Below are positions 44,136 to 54,560 of a stretch of DNA of 64,000 nt, piece after piece. Within the stretch, counting starts at the first letter, position 1, and each line of letters begins with the position of its first letter. The DNA is from Marsupella aquatica. Taxonomy: Eukaryota; Marchantiophyta. The stretch is from NCBI GenBank assembly GCA_973895155.1, contig OZ316895.1, forward strand, positions 17,174,001-17,238,000. Direction: 5' to 3'. The notes beneath the pieces are model-generated. The model was not told where the DNA came from, did no database searches, and was given only the letters and a program-made list of their open reading frames with translations. The position numbers were made by a program, and so were the translations under genes.

Positions 44136-47100
44136 CTACAACTGCAAAACCTGCAAAGTAGCACGGTGTCTTGAGAAACTCTCCAAAGGAATCACTTTGG
44201 TAAAGGCATCAGCGGGATTGAGCTTTCCATCAATCTTGACTAGCTCAAAAGTTTTATCAGACACTGCTTGCCTGATAAAATGGTACCTGATATCAATGTG
44301 CTTCACCCTGCTATCCATCACCTGGTTAGCAGCCAAGTGAAGAGCACTCTGACTATCACAGTTTAGAGTCATTTTTCCATGCTCTAAACCCATCTCCGCG
44401 ATCAACTTATCCAACCAAATTGCTTCCTTTGCAGCTTCTGCTGCTGCAACATACTCTGCTTCTGTAGTAGACTGAGATATGCACTTCTGCAAGGTAGATT
44501 TCCAACTGATACATCCTCCTCCAAGAGTGTATACAAACCCAGTTGTAGATCTCCTTGTATCTAGACAGCCTCCATAGTCATAATCTACATAGCCAACTAA
44601 CGTTCTATTTGATCTGTTATCAAATAGTAATCCGTAGTCCTGTGTTCCCTTCACATACCTGAGAATCCATTTCACAGCTTCCCAATGTACCTTCCCTGGA
44701 TTTGACATGAATCTGCTAACCTTGCCCATCGCTAGGGCCAAGTCAGGCCTAGTACAAGTCATCAAATACATCAGACTGCCTACTGCCTTCTCATAAGGAA
44801 TCTTAGCCATCAGACCTTTCTCCACAGCATCCGTAGGAGAGAAAGCCGATGATAACTTGAAATGTGAAGCTAAAGGAATACTCACTGGCTTACAGTTCTC
44901 CATGTTGAATTGTGCAAGTACTTTCCTCGCATACTGGCCTTGACTCAAGCACAACTGTCCAGTCTCAGAGTTCCTAAAAATCTCTATCCCTAAGATCCTC
45001 TTGGCCTTACCAAGATCCTTCATCCTGAATTCAGCGCTCAATTTCGCCTTGAGACTGTCAACCTCAGATTGATCTTTAGCCACAATTAGCATGTCATCCA
45101 CATAGATCACCAGAATGATGAAACCAAATACATCATTCTTGACTGATTTCGTATACACACAAGGATCATACACCATCCTTGTAAAACCTTGAGCAAGCAT
45201 GAAATCATCAAACCGCTTATTCCACTGTCTGGGAGACTGCTTCAATCCATATAAGGATTTGAGCAATCTGCAAACTAAGTTCTCTTGGCCCTTCTTCATA
45301 AAGCCTAGTGGCTGTCTCATGAAGATCATCTCCTTCCAAGTTGCCATAGAGAAAAGCAGTAACAACATCCATCTGATCCATCACCAGATTAAAAAACACA
45401 ACAATCTGACACAAGATCCGAATTGTGGAATACTTAGCCACCGGTGAAAAGACCTCATTGTAATCCACTCCTTTCTCCTGAGTGAACCCCTTGGCAACAA
45501 GCCTTGCCTTGTAGATCTTATCTCCACCCTCTGAAGGACTGTCCTTCAACTTGTAAATCCACTTGTTGTCCACCACTTGTTGACCTCTTGGAAGCTCCAC
45601 CAGCTCCCATGTCTTGTTGTCACTCAAAGATTGCAACTCCCTCTGCATTGCTGCATTCCACTCATGCTTCTGCTCTGACGCACAAGCCTCACTATACGAA
45701 GAAGGCTCTCCTTCTTCCAAGATCAAAGCCATATCATCTTCATCAGGTGCAATGTCAAAATCATCTAGCTTAGATGAGTCTGCCCATTGACCATACCTGG
45801 TAGGAGCTCTAGTAGAACGACTGGAAGTTCTTCTAGTAGATGACTCAGGCTGATCTGTTGCTGCTGCTGGTTGAATTTGAGGTACCCCAGCAACAATTTG
45901 CTCCTCTTGTTCCATCACAGGAACCAGCTCCAAGCCCGGAGCTTCTCCATCTCTCCTGTCATGAACTGCATCATGACTAATCTCCCCCTCAACCCGGTCC
46001 GGGATGGGAGATTTCCCCTTGTCAGTATGGGAGTCCTGAGAACTCTCCCCCTCCTTTGATGATCTGGATTCATTAAAGGACACATCTCTACTGACAATTA
46101 GCTTACAGGTTACTAGATCCCATAACCTATAACCCTTCACACCTTTCTGATAACCAAGGAAAATGCACTTCTTCGACTTGGACTCCAACTTGGATCGAAG
46201 CTGGGAAGGTGTAAGCACATAAGCATCACATCCAAAAATCCTCAGATGTGAGTAATCTGCTGGACGCCCGTACCTCATTTCAAATGGCGTCTTGAATCCA
46301 ATAGAACTGGATGGAGAAAAATTTACCAAATAAGCTGCAGTGTTGACAGCTTCAGCCCAAAACTCATGTGGTAAGCATGATTGACTCAACATACTCCTCG
46401 AGCGGTCCAATAGTGTTCGGTTGAGTCTCTCAGAAATACCATTCTGCTGAGGAGTATAACTTGTTGTGAGATGGCGGGTAATCCCTTGCTCCTTACAATA
46501 CGTTCCAAATTCACCGAAACTGTATTCACCGTCGTTATCCGATCGAAGATATCTCACCTTATTACCAGTCTGATTTTCAACTTGGGCTTTCCACTCCTTA
46601 AAAGTGGCAAAAACATCAGACTTATTGTGTAGAAAGTATATCCACACATACCTTGAGTAATCGTCTATGAACGTGACATAGCATAACCGTCCAGAATGTG
46701 AGGGAGTAGGGGCTGGACCCCACACATCACTATGTACATACTCAAGTACCTCCTTGCTGGTGTGAGTTCCAACTCCGAAGGGTTTCCTGTGCTGCTTCCC
46801 TAGCACACAGTGCTCACAAAATTCCAACTTACAAGATTGCAAATTAGAAAGTAATCCTTTCTTCTGAAGAATAACCAAACCTTTTTCACTCATGTGGCCC
46901 AAACGGAAGTGCCACAGCCGGGCCGTCTCCTCATGAGATAAGGTTACATTGGCTTCATCACAGACTACACTGCCCTCCAAAACATATAGATTGCAATGTC
47001 TCTTTCCCTTCAATACAACTTTAGTACCAGTTGAAACTTGAAGGACACCATTAGCAGAACTCCACTGATGGCCATTTGCCTCTAAAACTCCAAGTGAAAT

Positions 47101-47331
47101 GAGATTTTTCATCATGCTGGGAATATGTCTCACATTCCTCAATGTTCTCACAGCACCATCAAACATCTGAAATCTTACAAATCCAAGTCCAACAACTTGA
47201 CATGGGATTCCATTTCCCATCAACACTGACCCGTTGGAAACCGTGTAAGAACTGAAATAATCTCTTCTAGAGCAAATGTGAAAAGTACATGCACTATCTA
47301 GAATCCAGTCATCACTACCTGGATTTGACAC
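44136..47331 (-). pseudogene. Copia pol: protease, integrase, RT, RNase H
   Basis: The minus strand encodes, in order, a protease remnant (WILDSACTFHIC; the active-site DSA lacks the usual glycine), the GAG-pre-integrase zinc region (WHFRLGHMS and CEHCVLGKQHRKPF), and the integrase core (HSDVWGP, FIDDYSRY, SDNDGEY, TPQQNGISERLNRT). Reverse transcriptase begins with WIYKLK and QMDVVTAFLYGN. A one-base frameshift at about 45320-45333 then moves the frame; the rest holds SLYGLKQSPRQW, YVDDML and an RNase H with STTEAEYVAAAEA and CDSQSALHLAANQV. It ends TAG/TAA near 44136. YVDYDYGG in RNase H departs from the usual DADWAG. Not functional as it stands. Confidence 0.93.
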
Positions 47332-47355
47332 TACGTTGAGAGCATAACCTTGATA

Positions 47356-48411
47356 TCACAATATGTCATCATCATCGAGTAAATCTACCTCATGCGAGCT
47401 CGATGCCGCATTAGCAGAGGCAATAGGGACCTTTATTCGACAATCCCTTTTCATGTGGCCTGGCTTGCCACAATTCCAACATGCAAGAGGCTTCCTCTCT
47501 TGCGATTTTCCTCTGGATTTAGATCTCCCCCGTGATGTAGATCTAAACCTGTTCTGCCCATTCGTGTGCTGCGTTGCTCTTCCCCTGTTCACATTGAGCG
47601 CAGTGCCAGAAGAAGATGCTGTCTATGATTGACCCAGCTTCTTTTGAGCATCATTAGACAGTAAAGAGCTTACCACCTCATTATACGAAATGGACTTCAG
47701 ATCTCTGTACAAGAGAACCTGTTTCAAGCCCTGATAAGACGGCGGTAAGGAGCTTAGCAGAAGCAAGGCCTTATCCTCATCTTCAACTCCTTTTCCCAGG
47801 TTTGACAGATCCACCGCAAGACTGTCAAATTCATCCAGGTGATCCTGCATCTTGCTCCCTTCCTTGAGCCTGAGGCTCATCAAGAGAGACTTCTTGTACA
47901 GCCGGTCTGACGCATCTTCCCGGTAGTACTTCTCTCTTAGAGCCTTGAACAGTGACGCGCAATCCGCATAATCATCCAGCTGCTTGATGATGTGCGGCTT
48001 GAGATAGAGCATCACTGCATTGACAGCAATCACCTGCTCCTGTCTTCATTGCCTCACTGAAATCTCCTCCTCTCCCTCATACTGCTCTCGCGATGAAAGC
48101 AGATGAGCTAAGCCCATGGCCCGTAGAACACCCTTCACTTGCTTCTCCCAGAGCAAGTAATCAATACGACCATCGTACTTCTCCACCTCAAACTTCACTC
48201 CTCCAAATCTAGCCATCTCCCTCTTCTTCCCTACTACCGACAGCTCTGGTAGTAACACAGCTTCCTCCACTGCACGCCGCACTGGTGACCGTATCGGTGT
48301 TATAAGTTCCTCCTCAAACGGTAGCAGCTCCTCCTCAGACTCTCCGTCTGACCGTCGCAATCCTGAAGCTCCACCGACGCCAATTCTTCCAGTATCCTCC
48401 GAGTCACTCAT
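47356..48411 (-). pseudogene. Copia gag with zinc knuckle, interrupted
   Basis: Starts at the ATG at 48411 (MSDSEDTGRIG). One continuous frame carries the N-terminal part, a stop TGA at 48046-48048, the capsid-like UBN2 region (LFKALREKYYRED and LDEFDSLAVDLSNLG), a stop TAG at 47623-47625, the CCHC knuckle CWNCGKPGHMKRDC, and a stop TGA at 47356-47358 just before protease. All sections are in the same frame as pol, so gag-pol was a single ORF as is usual for copia. The stops look like single transitions of Trp, Gln or Arg codons. Confidence 0.9.
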
Positions 48412-49905
48412 ATGAAACAATCACGAAAAAACGTCTTTTTTTGAAACTTCTCATAAAACTCAAAACTCAACACCGCCGCGTAGCCCACGAAGCTAGGAGT
48501 CCAATACTGAAATCCAAAATCAAAATCAAAATTCGACGGAAAAGTTATTCAAATTTCGGTCGGGGTGGGTAAAACCTTGAGAAACTCCCCCGTTTTGACC
48601 ACCTTGGAGAATAACCGAAATACCAAGTACAACCTGTCGTCGGAATCGCGATGTGATCGGTGCGCCGCGTTGCTAATTCCATTGGCAACGTCCTCACCAA
48701 AAAAGAACCAAAAAAGTTACCGTGCGGCGGGCGGAATCTTTGTGTGACGGCCGAAAAACAGTTCTCTGATTTTCGGGAATATTCCCGCACAGTCCAACAG
48801 GGCTCACAGGGGGCCGTTCCCCCTGTTGGAGCGGTTAAAACGGAGGGTCACAGGGCCCGGGATGAGGCACAACCAATGAGGAGGAGGAGAGAAAAAAAAG
48901 TCAGAAAAACACACTCTAAAGGGGTCTTAAAGCCCCTGGCAAAGGCGCGCGTATTCGCGGCCAGAATCGCGTATAAACAGCAAAAAACGTAAAAAAACGG
49001 GTTTAAAGGGGTCAAAACGCGTATATTTTCGCGTTTTTGGGCCGTATATGGGCGTTTTTGGCCGTATTTGGGCCCAAAAAAGCATGTTTTCACGCTTAAA
49101 GGGGTGTGGGAGGCCGGTGTGCGTGCCGGGGCGTATGGCAAACCTGGTTTGTCGGGTATTGGGGCCGTATTGGGGCAAAAAATGCCCTAAACTAACCTTA
49201 AAAATGTGCCCAAAATGACACAAAGGCCGTGTTACAAACCTCAGCCGCCTCCGCTTTGGTTTCCAATGAGAAAAGTGATGACCGCCGACATGAAAATGTT
49301 TCCGAATTGCACCGGCACGTCTGAAGCTCCACCAGAGAAAGAACTTCTATTGCGTCGCCTTCACTCCGCGTCAAGTGCCAATCCCGGACTCAAAACGACC
49401 GTCTCGCCACGATCTCTCCGTTGAGCCTTAGCACTTCGCGTTTCTTCCTTCGAGTCAAGCGTCACAACGAGTAATCCGGTTCAGGGAAAAACAAGCACCA
49501 TAGCTTGTCAAAAAACCAGAACGCCTCCTTCACTCGTCACGACGCACTCGTTCCGCAAACGTCAGCAAACTAGATACCAAAACGACCAGCATGCTCCAAC
49601 CTTCAACTTGAACTATCACATGCGACGCCCCGCACACCGTACAGCTCACACCGTTGAAGAAACGATCTCTGGTTTCTCCCCCGAAATACCGTCGAACACG
49701 AATAAACCCTGAACGACGCAAACATCAAATCCTCCACACCACGGATACCGATCAACGAGTTCTAACCACCGTTAGAAAGCCCTCTCACTAACCTATCCGC
49801 ACAACCACATACATTTGAGTTTCATGCGATGAAACTCCGAATGTACCATCAATAATGAACGCTGGAAAAACCTGTCACGAAAAAACCTCGTCACCTCCCA
49901 GGCAT
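48412..49905 (-). other. Long copia 5' leader
   Basis: About 1.5 kb between the primer-binding site and gag, far longer than the short leader usual for copia elements. No ORF with family similarity. The part at 48,940-49,190 is repetitive and G+C-rich, with GGGCCGTAT, GGCGTTTTTGGCCGTATTTG and repeated GGGGT. It may hold packaging signals or captured sequence. Confidence 0.6.
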
Positions 49906-49917
49906 GCTCTGATACCA
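49906..49917 (-). other. Primer-binding site, initiator tRNA-Met
   Basis: TGGTATCAGAGC on the minus strand, two bases inside the 5' LTR, is complementary to the 3' end of plant initiator tRNA-Met, the common primer of plant copia elements. Confidence 0.9.
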
Positions 49918-49919
49918 CT

Positions 49920-50263
49920 TGTTGAGCATAGACGACATTCGCAACGGCAAGCCCATGAACCATCCAACGCACAATAGTCGACACAGAGAGATACGTGGTT
50001 CACCTCCACATGAGGCTACGTCCATGGGAACACACAAGAGCTTTACTGCACTCTAGGCCGATCGGCCATACCAAGCATCCACAGCACAAGCTCTCCCTAT
50101 CTCTCAACTAGCTCCGTAACAATGAGCCTAAGTTCCACCAGGGTCTGGCATCAGCCCTGGCTATATGCACAACAGCACTACCGCTAACCTTAGCTAGGTC
50201 CTAACCCGAGTTAGCCTAACTGTGGTTAGCACAAGAGTCACAAGACTAGAGCAATATCTAACA
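49920..50263 (-). repeat. Copia 5' LTR, full copy
   Basis: 344 bp, TGTTGAGC...TCTAACA on the plus strand, near-identical to 43585-43928. It is not directly followed by the target duplication; extra element sequence intervenes (50264-50395). Confidence 0.95.
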
Positions 50264-50395
50264 AACTCCCCCTTGACTCTTGTCTTGGGGACTGGACTAA
50301 ATGCTACCATATGGAATCCTCAACGGGAAGTCCTAACCCGAGTTACCCTAACTGTGGTTAGCACAAGAGTCACAAGACTAGAGCAATATCTAACA
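50264..50395 (-). repeat. Duplicated PPT end plus partial third LTR
   Basis: 50264-50330 repeats the 67 bp that follow the 3' LTR (43929-43995), including the PPT, with one visible change. 50331-50395 repeats the last 65 bp of the LTR (43864-43928), with one visible change. The target duplication CATGG follows directly. The unit therefore belonged to the element at insertion. Confidence 0.9.
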
Positions 50396-50400
50396 CATGG

Positions 50401-50721
50401 GGGCTTCATGGACAACCTATCAGGCCATCGGGGCTTTACGTTCCTCAATTTGACTTTGAGGTGAACACATAATGTTCTTAGGGGGACAATAAATGTAGGT
50501 AAACAATTAATGAGAAAGTTTATCATCCATTTGCAGTTGGGTTCTCTCATAATCAAGTGAGAGTCCATGGGGATAGCTAGGTTTCTATGGCACTCATAAG
50601 CATGATCGAGGTTGGATACCTCAGGAGAGAGCAATTTAAGCATTTGCTTCATTGGCTAGCGACCCTTCCCAAGTGGCAAATACATGTTGTTGACCCAATA
50701 GATACTTTATTTTATGGCTTA
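50401..50721. other. Flank between copia and the inverted Helitron-like end
   Basis: 320 bp. Contains AGGTGAACACATAATGTTCTTAGG shared with 41268. No gene. Confidence 0.5.
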
Positions 50722-51215
50722 ACTAGCTCAATACCCATGTGTTGCATAAAAAGTGTCATGTCACCCAAGATGCTGTTAAGAAATAAGGTGTTGTGGCACC
50801 CAAGATGTCATTAAGAGCAAAGATGTTGTGTTGCCCAGTTCAAGATCGATGTTGTTATATGAAAGACGTTGTGAAGTAAAATGATGTCTTTAAGAACAAA
50901 AGAAGTCAATTTGCCAAAGATGTTGTATCGCTCAAGATGTTGTCAAGTAATTAATGAACATCTTGGGCCCCATACATGTGCATTGCACAAAAGATGTTGA
51001 GGTGAGAAAATTGTCAAGGTTAGGAAAAGATGTCAAGTTGAAAAAAGATGTTGATGAGAGGAAAAAATGTTGAGGTGAGGAAATGAAATGGAGGTGAGAA
51101 GAAGATGGCAAGGCAAGGAAAAGCTGTTGAGGAGAGATAAACATGTAAAAATTAGAAAAATATGTCAAGGCGAGTAAAGATTTCAAGGTGAGGCGAGACA
51201 TATAAGCTTTGCAAT
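50722..51215 (-). mobile_element. Helitron-like 3' region, inverted
   Basis: On the minus strand a CATCTTGGGTGACATGAC minisatellite, drifting to ACATCTTTTCCTCACCTCAACA units near 51000-51200, is closed by ATGCAACACATGGGTATTGAG then CTAGT, with CTAGT complement at 50722-50726 followed by T. Another hairpin motif, TTTTGTGCAATGCACATG, lies at about 50977-50994. Same family as 42790-43530, opposite orientation. Confidence 0.6.
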
Positions 51216-53264
51216 GTAGATATTGAGATGTGTTATTTGTGACCCCAACGAGATCCCGATCATACACTTTTGTGGTCGTGTTCAATAACTCATGCGTTGC
51301 ACATAGAAATTGGAGATGTGAGATAGCGGCCATCGCATCATAGAGTCCAAGCACATCAAGTGACAGGAATTTATTATTATTATTATTTAAAAATTTTTAG
51401 AGAGAAAAGTGTTTTCTAGTTTATTCACATTCAAAGTTTTCAAACTTTCCAATTTTTCTTCCCAATTTTCCAATTTAGATCTACATAAATTTGATTATTT
51501 GTTCTTTAAGTTTTTTATTTTGGGCAGGTGCGGGCACGCTAAAGGGCAGCTTGGGCACACATTCATTTTAGATGGTGAATGGATAGATCTGATGGTGTTA
51601 AAAACAATATTTTGATGAAGGGTCCAGATTGGTACGTTTGGACTGCATTTTTATTAGTGTGTAAAGGGACAACCCGAGATAGGTATTATATTGGTAAAGA
51701 ATGATAGAAGGAAGTAGAGGGAGGAAGAGTTTATATGCATGGATGGTTGACAACCACGGCAAAAACAGTTATTGTCAAAATTTATGAAATTAGTTTTTTT
51801 TTATGCCTGCAAATTCAAAAGACAACCACGGCAAAAAAGTTGTTACATATTATTAATATGTTTGATGTTGTCAAATGTGGTTGTCCCTTTATATATGCCC
51901 TACATTGCAAGTGTGCCCCTGGCGGTTATGTTGCCTGCCTTAACACCCGTGCCATGCTCTTCACTATGTCTTTGGGCCTTATTATTTTTGTTTTTTGGCA
52001 TTGAAAATGATTACAAATAATTTTCAAAATCACCACAAATATTGGGAGGAACAGTTTTTTTATTGATCTAGTGACTAAAATATTATTAGGAATTAAACTC
52101 CTCTTACCAATATTATACAAAACTATGTTACATATAATATTGAATATGTACAATATTAATTTGCATGTGAGTATGTACAATAGTTACTTGCATGGATCAT
52201 GGAGTAATTATCGTCTTTGATCCTCATGCATTGATCCTCGTGCATTATGATAAAGTCTTTCACTTTTTTGTGGTGTCCAGTGTGATTATTCTTGCTTGTC
52301 TTGGACAATAGTGCAATTTTTTGTGAGTCACACTAAACTCAATTCACATTTTGGTTTTATTATTTACATTTGACCAACCTTTGACCAGAATTTTTAATGT
52401 TTGTACCCTGCAAATTTCAATGACGATCACTCTAAAAAGTGGTGCAACTGTGTATTATAGGAGTTAATTGTTGCTAAACAGGTGTGAATGGTTCAGAGAT
52501 ACTATTGCAAAGAAATACCTTGAGAAAGGGAATTATTTGCAACAAAAAGCTTGATGCGGGGAGTGGAGGGATCGAGATCTCACCACTACTAAGATATGGA
52601 CCAGATACACCTCTGTCCAAACACCTTTTATAGAAGGTGTACTTTGGACATTGTCCCCACCACAGACACAAACACATTAGGGACAAAAGTGTCACATTAA
52701 TGTCCACATCTCACTATGAATAATGTAAAATGTACATATGAGGGACTGCTATTCTCATGGAGAGACAAACTTACACCATTAGGCTTCTATGTATTGTTAA
52801 TTGTACACTGTATTTTGAAAGCATATGTTATGGTGTTTTCGGGACACTTATTATACATGTAGACCAAAAATATGATGTACAGTGTACGGTGGATAAGTGC
52901 AACATGTATAATTGCATTCCGTGGGTAACTGCAGAGTGGGTAACTGCAGAGTGGTAGTGTAGTCCCTCAATAAAATAGCAAATTCCTTTGTAAATTCACC
53001 AAAAAATACACAGTGTAAATATAGGTTGCCCGTCACTAAATGACAAATACAAAGGGTTATTTTTTGTCTATAAGAGTACAAATGCATTCATCAATGACTG
53101 CAACACATATGTTAGAAGCATTTATTGATAGTGCAATAGACACACATGCATTGGAGAAGTGCAACATGCACTTATGATGAAGTGCATAAGGTGGATAACT
53201 GCAGGCTTGGGGTGTCTTCCCGGGAGCCTGCACTTAGGCACGGTAGACTATACATATACTAGAC
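51216..53264. other. No gene recognised
   Basis: AT-rich. AACTCATGCGTTGCACAT at about 51286-51303 is one more stray hairpin motif. GTGGGTAACTGCAGA is tandemly doubled at 52921-52951. A phrase on disease-free, repeat-like DNA, ACAACCACGGCAAAAA, occurs twice near 51750 and 51822. Nothing coding. Confidence 0.4.
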
Positions 53265-53520
53265 AAAAACTCCTAAAACAAGTTGAATGATGCTAAGGGA
53301 CACATAGAAAGTGTTTGCGGACTGGATAAGATGATTTTAGGGGACATAAATATGGGGTGTATAAGGACAAAAATTCATGAATAGACATAAAGTTAAATGA
53401 CTCAATCAAGGTGCTACTTTGTGGACAATAAATATGGATGTACATGTAGGACAAAAATTCTTGAATGGATTGGACACGATGCTAAGGGTCTCATAAAAGG
53501 TGTATGTGGACCAGCATATG
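53265..53520. repeat. Degenerate ~100-bp repeat, left block
   Basis: Blocks GACAAAAATTCTTGAATGGA, GACA.GATGCTAAGGG, TCATA.AAGGTGT.TGTGGACC and GGGGTGTATA recur here and resume at 54245-54560, so the array is split by later insertions. Confidence 0.6.
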
Positions 53521-53574
53521 ATATGGATTGATGCCCGGTTTCACCTTTGCGTCAAACCATGATACCGTCATCCC

Positions 53575-53671
53575 AGAGTCAGGGTCGGGTCCTGGTGGCA
53601 GGGTCGGGCCGGATTTGGGCCGGGTGCTAAAAGTGTTTGGGCCGGGTTTGGGCAGGGTCCGGGCCGGGTTC
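53575..53671 (+). repeat. G-rich minisatellite, left part
   Basis: GGGTC, GGGCCGGGTTTGGGCAGGGT and similar units repeat. The same pattern continues after the solo LTR at 54013-54165. Runs of GGG at short spacing on the plus strand could form G-quadruplexes. Confidence 0.75.
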
Positions 53672-53681
53672 AAGTGAATTG

Positions 53682-54012
53682 TGTTAAGGATTGCTCTTAG
53701 TCTTGTGACTAATAGGTTACGGTGTTTAGGCTAACCACAGTTAGGGACTTAGCTGAGGTTAGGTTAATCGTGTATGACCTTGCATATACCAGGGCTAGTG
53801 TAAGCCACTGGTATGTGGTGCTTGCTCATTGTAACGAAGCAACTTGAGGAAGAGAGAGAGCTTGTGTGTTCGACTACTCTGAAGTAAAGTTGGAGTGTTC
53901 ATGTGGACGTAGCCTTGGAGAAGAGGTGAACCACGTATGGATTGTGTCGACTATGTGTGCATGGTATGAGTCATGATTGTATTGTCATGAAGGAAGACGT
54001 CATAGCTCAACA
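53682..54012 (+). mobile_element. Solo LTR of a Ty1/copia relative, third copy
   Basis: 331 bp, TGTTAAGGATTGCTC to GCTCAACA. The flanks AATTG and GGCTG do not match, so no target duplication. It interrupts the G-rich minisatellite. Confidence 0.88.
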
Positions 54013-54165
54013 GGCTGGGGCGGGGTCCAGGCAGGGTCCAGGCAGGGTCCGGGCCGGGTTTGGTTGGGCCGGGGTTGGGTCCAGGGAAGTCCGGGCCGAG
54101 TTTGGGTGGGTCGGGGCTGGGGTTCAGGCTGGGTCGAGCCGGGGTCCGGGGGAGTCCGGGGGAAT
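54013..54165 (+). repeat. G-rich minisatellite, right part
   Basis: Units such as GGGTCCAGGCAGGGTCCGGG and GGGTTGGGCCGGGGTTGGGT continue the array begun at 53575. Open frames here are low complexity and not genes. Confidence 0.75.
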
Positions 54166-54244
54166 CAGACAAAATATGCGTCAAATTTCATGTTTTTTGG
54201 CTGTCATTTGACGGTTTTACATGCTCGGCAAGCCATCAACTTGC

Positions 54245-54560
54245 CCATCAGGTTAAATCGAGGATTTATGGGACACAAGATGGGACATAGATATGGTGTT
54301 TGTGGACCACCTAAGTAAGATGGTTTAGTGGGACATAGATATGGTGTACGTACATCGATATGATGTATATAGGACAAACATTCTTGAATGGACATGATGT
54401 TAAAAAACTCTTAGAAGGTGTTTGTGGACCACCTGAGATGCCTTTAAGCTAGGAAGATAGATATGATGTATCTCAACAAATTGCTTAATAGATATGATGT
54501 ACTAAGAAACTTAGAGAAGGTGTTAGTGGACAACATGAGACAGTTATAGTGGACAAGTAT
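54245..54560. repeat. Degenerate ~100-bp repeat, right block
   Basis: GTGGGACATAGATATGGTGTA, TGTGGACCACCT, TTGAATGGACATGATGTTAA and TTAGAAGGTGT recur three to four times, matching 53265-53520. Confidence 0.6.

Larger units (their letters stand above)
43585..50395 (-). mobile_element. Ty1/copia LTR retrotransposon, Tork/Tnt1-like
   Basis: Flanked by the perfect 5-bp duplication CATGG (43580-43584 and 50396-50400). Order on the minus strand: a 65-bp piece of LTR, a 67-bp copy of the PPT end, the 5' LTR, primer-binding site, a ~1.5-kb leader, gag, protease, integrase, reverse transcriptase, RNase H, PPT and 3' LTR. Integrase lies before reverse transcriptase, which is the copia order. The element is defective: three in-frame stops and one frameshift, all detailed in the part entries. 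The two full LTRs differ at only two positions by eye in 344, so insertion is recent. Confidence 0.95.

Noticed and set aside
53942-54318. Open frames in the G-rich segment
   Set aside because: Low-complexity translations of the minisatellite and the solo LTR.
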